64,000 nucleotides of DNA, taken from positions 1 through 64,000 of the forward strand of contig JALIZF010001481.1 in the NCBI GenBank assembly GCA_029948255.1, read 5' to 3'. Of this stretch, positions 35,486-46,690 are shown piece by piece (positions within the stretch are counted from its first letter, which is position 1; each line of letters starts with the position of its first letter). The notes beneath the pieces are model-generated. The model had not been told where the DNA came from and ran no database searches. It was given only the letters and a program-made list of their open reading frames with translations. A program made the position numbers and the translations under genes. This DNA is from Telmatactis stephensoni. Its lineage: Eukaryota > Cnidaria > Anthozoa > Actiniaria > Isophelliidae.

Positions 35486-38400
35486 TCATTTTCTTCTTTG
35501 GTAGCCCGTTGCGCACTCCAAATCACTGTAGCGATAGACACGAGATCCACAAGTTGCGCCCTCAGGTAGCCATGGCTTCCAGTATCCTGCTGCTTTTGCG
35601 ACTCGAATGGCATTGGGATCATCCAACTGATTAAGAGGACGAACACGACTCTTTTTGTAGACCTCCAAACGTGCGCGAAGGTAGGCCAGGATTCCTGGAT
35701 GCAAATGTTTCACGTCGGTAGTTTCTCTTGGATCTGCAGCGATGTCGAAAAGGGCCTCTTTTACGAGATGTATGTAAAGCTTAAATAAAAACAATTGAAT
35801 GGTGAAGTTTTAACATGATAGATTATTTGACCATAAAGGTTTATTTCTAGACATGTTTCGGCGGACAACTCGCAACTTCGTCTCTACTCGCAGATCAAGA
35901 ACCGAAAGAGCGCTCCCTTTGATTTTGTTTGGTGAATGGTATTCAAAATTATCTTACATTTTTTCCTCCAGTGCCTGGCTTCAGATGACCTCCCTTCTCA
36001 GGAGGTACGAACCATGATGCATTTGGAGCATTCTGCACAAGCTTCCAGTTTTTATAACGTAAAGCGCTTCCTAACGTCGGTGGGAAGGGAACACCTTTTC
36101 TCGGTGGCATGGACTCTTCGTCGATATTTATCAGGATTTCTTCTCTTGGTGAAGGTGCTCCCGAAGAGATCGTGTCCCAAACGTTGAATCCATCGATGTC
36201 TTCCTGCACTTCCAGACCTGATTGAAAACGAAAACGGAATAACGCAAAGAATGAACAATTCATTCATATCTTATATAATTCAGATAAGAGGCCTTCATTG
36301 AGTGTAATGACAGACACCACTGCTCAACACTCCACCCATGGTAAAGCCCCTTGTCAAATCAGCGAAGTTTCTTGGAGATAATACTGAACCAAAACGATGG
36401 CCCGGGGGGGACTCCATTGTAAAAGGATCGGGTATGCTCGTCGTATCTCGGCGATTTGGTATCTTTTAGGGTGTTAAAATTAAAGTTTAGAGTTTTAGCA
36501 TTTCCTGGTCTCTCTTAGGGTATCAAAAGAGCCCATTGCCTATTATCTTGTTCTCAAATTAGTGAAGGCACTTTGTAAACCAGCCTCTGGCTGAATAGTC
36601 TACCTTCCTTAAATAAAGTTATTATTATTATTATTAAACCGTTCAATTTTATGTTCATCAAAATAATGTTCATTATCTTGTTTATCGCTGGTATCTCTTA
36701 GGTGTTAAAAATCGTCCAGCCGCGCCCTTCTTAAAAGACTTCCGGTCGTATCTTTTAGGGGTAATTTTTAAAATTTCCGACGAGCATACCCGATCTTTTT
36801 ACAATGGAGCCCCCCCCCCCCCCCCGAATGGTGGTTTTTCCTGCAGATCAAAATATCACCTCTTTCAAAGTTTTAAAACTCCTTCGACAAATTTCGATGG
36901 CATTTGAAATTCTGTTCATCAATCCTAAGGTCCTGGCGAACATGTTCCCTGGTAATTCCTCGTTTAAGGTGACTGCCTACCATAGAAATTTTAGCCTACT
37001 GCGCACATTCGCGCGCAGGACGTCATATCGCGCGGAGATTCTAGCGAATGGCCACTAACGCTGGGAAACTAATGTTTGTTGACAAAATTTCGTTTCAAAA
37101 TAGTTCTCAATGATTTCAACAAGCGAAAGATTAGAAAAATAAGCAAAAATGTTTTCTTTTTAGGAAAAAACAGTGAGCGCGCGCTTGTTTTCGTCAACAA
37201 AATTTGAATAGAGCTCGCGCTGCACGTCACTTTCAAGATGGCGGCACTTCCGGAAGGCATTTTTTGGCCTTTTTAGCAACTTCATGGGTATGAAACAAGC
37301 TAATTTTGCACGGGACCATATAATTTTTATTCGCTTAATTGAAAACACATGTAAAAATCTATGTCATATCAACTTTTGAAAAAAAGTTCATTATTCTAGC
37401 TTATGAAAAAATGGATTTTTGTAGGGAAATTTGTTCGAACTTACGATAATTTTTGTTGAGACCTGACGAACAAAATATTTAAAAGGAAGGTTTTTTTTCG
37501 CTGTCACATCAAAATTATCCATACCAATACGAAGAATATGACATTATCTAATATTTGTGTAATTGAAGTAGTTGTAGAACTGTTATTTCGTGAATTGTAT
37601 ATTTCTTTTCTATTCACTTCCGGTTGAGCGATTTTCGCCTCAAAAATTCGGAGATAGGCATCCATTCAATGCTGATTATCTCGAAAACAAGCGCGGGATA
37701 CCCCTTTTTTCTTTTTATTTTTGGGATCAGCATTAAATTTCGCTCTAGAAAATTTTTCGATTATTTTTTCCAATAGTAGCCAGTCACCTTAACAAGGGAC
37801 TTAAGGGCTTGTACACAAACTTTTGAATTATTTCCTATAGGGTCTTATAGGTGTTGTACTATGAGAGGCCACAAATCTTTTTACTGCCTTGTTGTGTAAT
37901 GAGCTTTACAAGGACGTTGGTGAGGGGTTTTTGTTGTTGTTGTGTTCATTTTGCTGTTTCCGTGATTGTATCTTACCGGCGAGATTAACGAGAGTTGGGA
38001 ACCAGTCGGTAGCATGAAGGAGATCATCGCTTACTCGTCCTGGAGTTTTGATCATTTTACCATGTACAAAGGCCTTGGCTCTTACTCCTCCCTCCCATAC
38101 TTGGGTCTTGTACCCTCTTAAAGGATAGTTATAACCTCCGAACTCTGGTATGCCACCATTGTCTGTTGTAAAGATGATCACGGTATTGTCCATCATACTG
38201 AAATAAAAGGGCCGGTTTTAGATTAGGTTGTATTACGACCTTTTTCAGCCTGAAAGAGGAAGGTATAGGAACTGGAAAAGGTTGGGGGGAAAAGGTGCTT
38301 CTCTCCCTCGAACATCCCTAGGCCCGTTCGAGTCTACTCTCTCTCCAGTGCCGCTTCGCAGACACAAGGAAGATGTCCAATACATTTTTCGACGATATTC

Positions 38401-41400
38401 TTGTATTCGGTGAGCAAGATATTCCCCCCTCCTGTTCAGACGAAAACAAGATCATATCCCTTGTATCCTTTTCCTGTATTCCAGTCGATACTTAACGGTC
38501 TTTAAAAAACGATAAATCTTTAATTGCTTCTTCCATTCCCTACATTGGCTGCCAAATTTGCTAAACAGATCACGTGCTACATATTACCCGAGCTTGGCTT
38601 TTCCCAACCCCCAGAGGTTCAGTATTTACTAGACATCCATGATATGATAAGCAAGCTGTCGTATCACTCACCCTTCAGCCATTAGAGTATCTGTGACATT
38701 TTTAACTGCCTCGTCCATAGCGCTAACCATTCCTGCGTAGGTGCGTCTCACATCATCAGAAATCTCGTCCTTGTAAATATCTGAATATGCCGTTGGAGAC
38801 TGCACGGGCTGATGAGTCACTAGGAACGGGAGGTAGAGGAACAAAGGCTTAGAAGGATCGTGATCTTTGATGATCTCATTTGCACGCTAGGGAAATGAAA
38901 TTTCAAACACTCTTTAAAAGATAAACTTTGCACTTGGTATGCATAAGCTCGATTTGCACGATAAGAGTTTTGGGCGACAGTACTCCTAATTTGCATGTGT
39001 TGGGCATGGCATTCCAAGCAGACGAAGCCGGGACTACATATTTAGAAGGCCCCAGTAAGATTATTTTACATTTTCATTTACACGATAAAAATCGCGGGTG
39101 CCGTGCCTTAAATTCTAGAAACGAGTGCACAGAATTTAAGGGGTGCCGCGGCCAAAGCGCTTTTGTGTAATAATAATACTAAACCATGCTATAGTGGAAT
39201 ATTGATTCCACTTCAACATGAATAATTGATTTTTATTGAACACAGATAACTCTTTGAATGAAAAAGGTTTAAAGAAATAGAAAACTCAAATAATTAGTAT
39301 TGGCCTGTTATGAAACCAACTTGTACAACCAACTTCAAGAAAAACTGCTTTTCACGCATGCTTAATCGTGTAATACGGTTTTCAAAGGCATATTTGCACT
39401 CGTTTTGGCACGCAATTCTCTCACGGCATGCTACAGGTCAAATAGGGCATGGGGTTCCTAATGTTTGTTGTATAAACTATTTTACACCACTAGTGTACAG
39501 GAAGGAGAAAGTTATACAAATACGAGCTCTAAATAATAATAATAATAATAAATTCATTTAAAAGTGCTTTACAATCAATTAAAAACTATATAAACTTATA
39601 AATAAAACTGCTAACCTCAGAGTAAAGGTGTGCTGAATAGGTTTCCTTGGAAAAGTCTAGTTCGCCTTTTTCTTCGTTCTCGTGTAGGTCAAGAATACCA
39701 CGGTTCAAGAACGTATAGTGATCAGCTCGCTCTAGATAGTTTCCAAAGTAGCTGTCAAATCCTCGATAAGTTGGCGTGTATCCCCACTCCACCATTCCAA
39801 GATGCCATTTACCAACCATGTGTGTTGTATAGCCTGTTTTAGAGTTTTATAAAGTCATTAGACATTATTGTAGATCATTGTTTTGAAGATCATTGGGAAC
39901 AGTGAAAAGAATTTGGAGTTGGTGGTGGGGAGGAACTGTTTTTGGAGGAAGGAGAAATATGGATATCACTATTTAAAGAACTGATAGAATTTCAAAAAAG
40001 GAGAGAGCAGTGTAAACGCAGAAAGTAAGGAATAGGTTAGATATATTTTATCTCCTCAGCTAGTCTCTACGCTCTATTCAGAACAGGGAATGGATATGAG
40101 TTTGAAATGAGAAAAGGGGTCTTTTTATAGATACCTGCTTCTTTCAGTCTTTCTGGCAAAAGTGTAAACTGCAATGGAAGTCCATAAGGTTCTTCGGGCC
40201 AAATGACGCTGTGTTGAAGACCTGAAACAAAGCCGTGTGATCAGTTTCATTTGAAGTCTCAAAGTAATATAGTGTTCTTCGATGACGTGTAGCGCGAGCA
40301 TTTCCGCGAAAATTTCTTCAAAAAAAAAAAAATCCTCGACGTTTTTGCATTGTTTCTCATCAAAATCGTTCCTTTGTAATCAGAAAGTACACACTTTTGA
40401 TGGTAGATAATATGACCAAAAGCAGCTTCAAGATAACTTTGATTTAAACGCTGTTTTTGAAAACTCAAATCTGCACTAAACGGTTCTCTGGTTCCGGAAG
40501 TGTCAAGTTATGACGCACGGGAGTAGGGTAAGACGAAAATTAAACTGCATCCGGTTACTAAAAATAGCACAGATGAGAATCATCACGGCGCGCGCCCCAT
40601 TAACAAGTTTCCCTCTGTTATTTATGCTCTCTTGGTTACTGCGCATGCTCGATGTGATTGAAGGCAGGCCGAAAGTAACGTGGGCTTTGGGTAAGCAGCA
40701 GCTATCGTGCTTTGGCCCTCTTTTATCCCGGGACGCCTGTGTTATTCACATAACAAAGCATCATTTTAATTAATCTTTTCGCACGCAACACTTGCAGGCC
40801 ACGTAGCTAGGATATGCTGAAATTCCTCACATGAATAGTGGACACAACAGAAGAAATCCTGTAAGAATTTGGGTAATTCACAACCAGAGCTTAGCTTTGC
40901 TCACTGACTGGTTTACTGATCAACGTTTTGCAAAAGCTGATTAACACTGTCCACCATTACTTTAGACATACTTCTTTTGTTAACATGCATTTTTATGGTG
41001 TTTTGGGCTTTTTCCTTGTTCGTGCAATTCCAAACAGCTTATTAGAATATAAGAGGAGCTTATTAGCATGTAAAACTTTAATATACGAATTTGCTCTAAT
41101 AACTTGTTTGAGAGAAGTAATAATTTCAGCAAATGTAGCAACTTTCAAGCTAAATGTAAAGAATTGTATGGCAATTGAGCAAAAGGAGGCCTAAATTAAA
41201 AGTCATTTTCGATTCAAATTTTCACTTTGGATTAACACTTTTTATCAAAACCACTTACAAAATACAACTTTTTTATCAAAACCACTTACAAAATGCAACT
41301 TTTTTATAAAAACCACTTACAAAATACAACTTTTTTCATAAAAAAAACACTTACAAAATACTTTTTTAAACGTTTTAAAATTATCCTACAACCCGTTTTG

Positions 41401-42573
41401 TTCTTGTGGCACGCAATAGTTGTAAGCACGCAAGATATGTAGCTCGGTTGAAAATGAAACATGTTTTAACACCTTACAACAGTTGTAAGTAAGTTGTAGG
41501 GTTGTTGCATGCAACAAGTTGAGTACGAGTAAGCAAAAATTGTATCTTGTAAATTCATTTGGCCTTTAAAATCCTACATTTTGTTCTTGTCGCACGCAAC
41601 AGTTGTAAGCAAGTTGTAGCTAGGATGTTGCATGCGACAAGTTGTAAGCCAACATTGAATCATGTAAATTAGCCTTATATAAGAATAAGTGTTGTTCAAA
41701 GCTCAAGTGTCTTCTTACAAAAACTTTAGGTTATTTTTAGTTGGTTTTGGTTGATAAAAGACAAATTAAAGTGTTAATCCAAAGTGAAAATTTGATTCCG
41801 GCCTCCAGTTACTCACTTGACATATATATTCTTTGCATTCAGCTTGAAAGTTGCTAAATTTAGATAAAGAAAATAATAACTTTGTATAAGTCCAAAACCA
41901 GTTTTAAACAGGCATTTCATCTCATTAGAACAGTTTCCAACTCAATATCAATATAATTAGTGAGTGTTAATCCAAAGCGGTGATTTGAACTAAAACGTGC
42001 AAGAAGTGGTTAGTTTTATTACTCGAGATTGAAAAAATCTCTTAATCAAAATTTCTCTATATTTGCGTGATTTTAAATTAAAGCCGAAGTTATGCAAAAG
42101 TCACATGGACAAAAATCATCGAAAAAAATAAGCAACTGAAAATTGGAAGTGTAGAATGTATTCTTTCACCAGAGAGAAAGAGAATGTTGTTCAGATGGAT
42201 TCAAGCGCGAAATAGCTACTGAACAGCATCGATGCCCACTTTTCAGCCCGACTCCACCGCCCCTGAAAAGGGACAATTCCAAGTGCCTAGTATATTCATC
42301 GATCTTACCTGTATGTATAGCGTACATTCCAGTCATAAGAGCGCCCCTGGTTGGAGTACATAAAGGTTGTACATAGTAGTTATTCAGGATAACACCTTCG
42401 TGAGCCAGCTTGTCAATGTGTGGGGTTTTCATGACGGAATCATTTGCGTATCCCAAGTCACCCCAACCCAAATCATCGGCTACTATTAATACTATATGGG
42501 GTGGGTTTGCACTACTACAGTAGGTAAGAACTGTAGCAACAAGCACCAGACCTATCACCAATCCGCGATACAT
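35486..42573 (-). CDS. Arylsulfatase B/I/J-like sulfatase, array copy C
   Basis: Exons: 42573-42309, 40221-40135, 39833-39616, 38886-38672, 38197-37977, 36217-35958 and 35779-35486; 1560 nt, 519 residues. All catalytic motifs are kept. Exon 4 was translated by hand and is open ([20 protein letters not shown]); it differs from A by DDVRRT in place of DPLRRT. The protein ends with a short tail, [14 protein letters not shown], because a roughly 40-bp stretch present in B is missing here. Intron 5 (1.76 kb) is swollen by a poly-G-ended MITE, a LINE tail and a TTAA-flanked transposon. Exon 1 shares the upstream block found in A and D. A frame open to 42681 adds an in-frame ATG, but the leader and sister copies support 42573. 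A TTTATT (AATAAA on the gene strand) lies about 220 bp past the stop. Confidence 0.92.
35848..35895 (-). ncRNA. Decayed hammerhead-like terminus, copy C intron 6
   Basis: Same sequence and same loss of the C-U pair as in copy B, so duplicated with the gene rather than inserted twice. Confidence 0.4.
36411..36826. mobile_element. MITE with poly-G/poly-C ends, copy C intron 5
   Basis: Orthologue of the copy B insertion. It contains an additional LINE tail at 36555-36640 that B lacks. Confidence 0.7.
36555..36640 (+). mobile_element. LINE 3' tail
   Basis: CTTCCTTAAATAAAGTTATT followed by (ATT)n, absent at the matching place in B. Typical CR1/L2-type 3' end. Confidence 0.5.
36968..37788. mobile_element. 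TTAA-flanked DNA transposon, copy C intron 5
   Basis: Inverted ends GGTGACTGCCTACCATAG / CTACTGG…GTCACC (left GGTGACTG, right CAGTCACC) with TTAA at both borders (36964-36967, 37789-37792). Copy B has the unoccupied site CGTTTAACCAGG. No transposase; non-autonomous piggyBac-, Kolobok- or Sola3-like. Confidence 0.75.
38946..39190. mobile_element. MITE in copy C intron 3
   Basis: Orthologue of the A and B intron 3 MITEs; ends are more decayed (AGCTCGATTTGCACG / TAAACCATGCT). Confidence 0.55.
41236..41352. repeat. Tandem repeat, about 28-bp unit, copy C intron 1
   Basis: TATCAAAACCACTTACAAAA units four times; shared with copy B intron 1. Confidence 0.75.
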
Positions 42574-42599
42574 CTTTGGAAAAGGATTCGACGAGTTAT

Positions 42600-42730
42600 T
42601 TCCGGGTCTTTGAAAAGGTCTTTGCGTGACCGGACAAACCAAGCATAGGGTGTAGCTATATACGTGGGGTGTCCAGGGCATTCGATGTCACGTGGTGTCA
42701 GTGTCGAGTTACTGGGACAACGATCGATGC
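42600..42730 (-). promoter_or_regulatory. Conserved upstream block / putative promoter, copy C
   Basis: Same block as upstream of A and D, with the E-box CACGTGACATCGAATGCCC and a TATATA-type motif (GTATATAGC near 42657). Confidence 0.4.
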
Positions 42731-42739
42731 TCGTTAAAA

Positions 42740-43530
42740 TGAAACGTAAGGATAAGTGGAAGTCCAGCGTAAGAGGAAGAAAAGAAATGTTAAGCAGACT
42801 CAAAGGCAGTTTCATGGTCTTTGCGCGACATGGAAGTAAATATATATGGCGCATATCTTGTTCAGTTCCACCATGTTCCATAAAACTCTTAGAATGTGAC
42901 TAGTTCGAATGTTGATTCTCAAACTAAAATAAACTTATCAGTAACGTTTATTCTCAAATGTTATGCACACTCTAATTAAGACAATTTGATGGTCGCCGCG
43001 GGGCATGGGGAAGTGAAAGCGCCACATATCTGGTTCCGTTCTACCACTAGAATGTGATTAGTTCGATCGAATGTTGGTTCTCAAGTTGAAACACTTAATT
43101 TCCCAGTAAAACTTATTCGCAAATATTAAGCAGACTCGGACACAGTTTGGTGGTCACTGCATTGCACTGCACTTTACACTTTACACTTTATTGTTCACAA
43201 TAATATTTACAAAATATACACAGTCCGCAGGTAGCATAACTAATCTAGGCGGGCTGTGTTTTTAATAAATACAAGTAATATAAGAAATGAGTAAGGGAGA
43301 CAAAAATAACAATAATAATAATAATAAATATAATAGTAATAGGAAAGGAGAGTTACTGATAATTTGTGAGATTATATATAAACAACACTGAAGTGAAAGG
43401 GATGCAATTCTTGTTCCGTGCACTTGCTTGAATATAACTTCTAGAATGGAATTAATTTGAATGTTAATTCTCAAGCTGAATTAAACATCCCAGTAACGGT
43501 TATTCTCAAATGTTATATGCAGACTCTAAT
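42740..43530. repeat. Satellite-like array upstream of copy C (part 1)
   Basis: Same 165-bp family as 32780-33960; includes a CACTTTACACTTTATT-led insertion near 43175. Confidence 0.65.
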
Positions 43531-43821
43531 TAAGATAGCCTGAGTATCAGGCCCTCTGGGGTGGGGAGGGGGAGGGGAGGGGGAGGGGAGGGGGAGGGAA
43601 AGGGGAAGGGGACTGGGGAGACGGGAAAGGGAAAAGGAGGGCCTGACACAAACACATATCAGGAGCTGTGTTCATCGGCCGTATTTTGGCCGAAATCCTG
43701 ATTGGTCAAGAGAACAATAGGTCGCAAACCGGATGTTAACAGACTTGTTCTGTAAGATCAATCCGCCATCTTGAAGTCTTTCTCTCATGATTCGACTTTT
43801 AGATTTAAGCTGTAATCATCA

Positions 43822-44172
43822 ATGAGTATTTCTGTAAAAGAAGAAGAGTTCGATTTAGCTTTTCGAACAGCCCTAGACTTTTTTCCGGGCATAAATCCCA
43901 AGAAAGAACAGATAGAATGTGTCAAAAGTTTGGTCGTTGACCGACAAGACGTACTTGGCGTCCTCCCGACTGGCTACGCGGGAAAAGCTTCATCTATCAA
44001 ATTGTGCCCAAGATTTATTCGAATTCTAACTTGTGGAAAGCGAAGCATGCACAATGAAGATAAAGTGTTCAAAGTTATTGTGGTCAACCCGCTTGAACTG
44101 ATCTTTGAGGACAGGACGGTACTATCTTTTGCAGGCTTCAATCATTTTGCTGTCGGCCGGTTGGTGTCCTAA
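43822..44172 (+). pseudogene. RecQ-like helicase N-terminal fragment
   Basis: Begins MSISVKEEEFDLAF and contains NPKKEQIECVKSLV followed by VLGVLPTGYAGKAS. This resembles the Q motif region and Walker A (LPTGYGKS) of RecQ-type helicases, but an extra Ala and altered spacing would spoil the P-loop. About 115 residues, cut off with no later helicase motifs. Probably captured by the surrounding element; not a working gene. Confidence 0.5.
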
Positions 44173-44509
44173 CAGAAGTAACTCTTTTCGTTTTTCTCTC
44201 CGGAGTCTTTGCTGTGGATCTCGAGTTGAGTGCATCTTTTATTTCTTTATAAGCCTTGCAGCAATTGAAGATCTTTCGGGCACACAGCCTACAAAGTTTA
44301 CCAGTTTGGTCTTGTGTTTTGATCACACTTATTCCGACGGCGAGCAATACATCTGATAATATTATAAGTTCACCAAATGAAGAGCAAAATTCTTTGTTTG
44401 TTGAGGCAGAAAACAGAGGTACAGTGGATGCTTTTACTCCATAATTTACTTTTATGTTTACTTTGCAAAGATGGCAAATCAAAAAAAGTCCATCCGAAGT
44501 TGACGGCAT
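44138..44509 (-). pseudogene. ZAD/THAP-like zinc-binding protein fragment
   Basis: Reads MPSTSDGLFLICHLC, later KLCRLCARKIFNCCKAYKEI, then a basic tail. CxxC pairs (CHLC, CRLC) with this spacing recall ZAD-type N-terminal zinc modules of cnidarian regulatory proteins. It is 123 residues and converges on the helicase fragment tail to tail. Whether it is expressed is unknown. Confidence 0.4.
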
Positions 44510-44889
44510 GTTCGCTACTGGCCTGAGACTACGCGGCTACTTACAATTATATAGGTTGCAAGATCTAGTTTAACCCCCAGGGTTGTTCTCTTGCGACCTC
44601 CACAATTTTTTTTTTTTTTTTTTTGGTAAAATATTATATTATTGTATTGAATGTAGAGTGTGGAAATAAAGAACCTTTGAACCTTTGAACCTACATGTCA
44701 AAACAACGCGAACCGGAAACGATTTTAATTGGCTGATATTTATTGTCACGCGTCACGAATTCCAAGGGGGCGGAACGGCTCACGATATACGATTGTGTCA
44801 GGCCCTCTTTTCCTTTCCTTTCCCTCCCCCTCCCCTCCCCTCCCCTCCCCACCCCAGAGGGCCCTGATACTCAGGCTATAATTAAGATA

Positions 44890-45760
44890 GTTTGATGGAC
44901 ATTGCTTGCACGGAATGGAAGTGAAAGGGAAGTAAAGGGACACATATCTGGTTCCGTTCTACTACGTTCAGGAAAACTACTAGAATGTGACTAGTTCCAA
45001 TGTTGATTCTCAAGTTGAAATAAACTTCCCAGTAAAAGTTATTGAGAAACATTAAGCAGACTAAAAGCTAAGACAGTTTGATAGTTACTCCGCGGCATTG
45101 AAGTGAAAGGGACTGACGCATATCTTGTTTCTACTACCTTGAAATTATAAAACTACTAGAAACTAGAATGGAATTAATTTGAATGACAACAACAACGTAA
45201 CAACAACAACAGCAACAACACTTTATTGTACTCACAGTCTTACTGCTACATAGTCATCTGAAAGAAATTAAATGTTTAGGAGTACCAACTTCCAAAAATA
45301 ACTTAAAAGCTAAAAATGCTTGGAATCGAAGTTGGATTGCACTATGTTGAATGTTGAATCCATCAAATTAAAACATCTTCCCAGTAAATATTATTCGCAA
45401 AAATACGCAGACTCTAAGACATGCAGTTTGATATATGGTTATTATTGTGTGGCATGAAAGTGGAAAGGATGCATATTTTGTTATGTTCTACCACCGGCTT
45501 TGAATTAAACTTCTAAAAAGGGTCCAATTTGAATATTGAAACACCCTTCCAGTAAGGTATTCATAAAGATTTGCCCGGCTATAAGTCAGTTTGATGGTCT
45601 TTGTGCAGCTTGGATGTAAACTAAAAGGATTCACATCTTATGTTCTGTTTTACCAGCTTGAATAATGTTCAGAATGGGACTTCAGTTTGAATGTTGAATC
45701 ATATCTCAGGTTGTAATTACCTTTTCCCAGTACAAATGTTATTTAATTTATAAAAATTAA
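44890..45760. repeat. Satellite-like array upstream of copy C (part 2)
   Basis: Continuation of the array after the inserted element, with an (AAC)n stretch near 45190. Nearly identical to 55790-56390 upstream of D. Confidence 0.65.
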
Positions 45761-45814
45761 GCAGACTATAAGACAAATGAGCTTTTATCACATAATTCCA
45801 AAAGTCACAGTACA

Positions 45815-46085
45815 GAAATATAATTACCATAGCTGGAAAGAGCACGTCAAAATTAGTAAAACTGTGAAGTTTGAATGAAGTAACTGTCAAACTCACGAAG
45901 ATATGAATTTTGCAAAATCGAAATTTTGTATGAAAACATTCGCTGGTAGGCAAGAGATGCCTACCAGCAAAGGTTTTCTTACAAATTCACACTTTTCAAA
46001 AATTCATATTCTTGTGAGTTTTGGATTTAATTCCTTAAAACTTCACTGTTTTGCTAATTTTAACATGCTCTTTCCAGCTATGGTC
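45815..46085. repeat. Hairpin element, second copy
   Basis: Counterpart of 34585-34830 with a small extra palindrome (GTAGGCAAGAGATGCCTAC). Confidence 0.65.
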
Positions 46086-46316
46086 ATTCTTTTTCCGTTT
46101 TACGAATTTAAAAATACCTGATAAAAGCTCATTGTGAAGGATATTAAATGATCTGTAAACTTTAGATCGAGCCATGTTGATTGAATCCAACGCCATTTAC
46201 ATTGACTTTTGGTCTACTCTTGTCTTTGTCCGACTTTTTGTAAATGGTAATCCATACATTTCTTAGTCAATTGTTTTTAACGGCTGTATCTCGTTTGATA
46301 TTGATTCGACAAAGTG

Positions 46317-46318
<2 letters not shown>

Positions 46319-46366
<48 letters not shown>
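46319..46366. repeat. (GA)n microsatellite
   Basis: Counterpart of 35099-35164, shorter. Confidence 0.95.
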
Positions 46367-46370
<4 letters not shown>

Positions 46371-46690
46371 GAGATCAGTCTTTGTGTGCCCAACCCAACC
46401 TGCTAAAAGTATTCAAGTAAGTAAGTCGATCAAAAATACTTCATTCCTGATTATCTTATACTCTTTCTTCTTAATAATAACAGGTACTTTTGATGAGAAA
46501 TATCAACTAGCCTGAGAAAACAGGCGTATGTTTCGCTCTCTCTCCCCTTAATGACCCGACTGGATTCAACTTAATTTAACAGTTAACTATTACTGATTTA
46601 GCTCAATTTTATCGTATGACTTCGCTTTACCAAATATATGGCAAGGAAGATATTTCTATTTATCTAAGCACGTGATCCTTTCTTTCCTCT

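Larger units (their letters stand above)
43539..44878. mobile_element. 1.34-kb inverted-repeat element with captured gene fragments
   Basis: Ends CCTGAGTATCAGG and its complement CCTGATACTCAGG, extended inward by GCCCTCTGGGGTGGGG and G-rich/C-rich tracts. Flanked by a 12-bp direct repeat (43527-43538 and 44879-44890). The matching place upstream of copy D (around 54223) holds one copy of the 12-mer and no element, proving insertion. It has no transposase. Inside are two coding fragments on opposite strands (see 43822-44100 and 44138-44509). Confidence 0.85.
42574..46690. other. Intergenic region C-D
   Basis: Promoter block, satellite-like array in two stretches (42740-43530, 44890-45760) split by the 1.34-kb element, then the hairpin element (45815-46085), (GA)n and the D 3' flank. 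No host exon apart from captured fragments. Confidence 0.6.
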
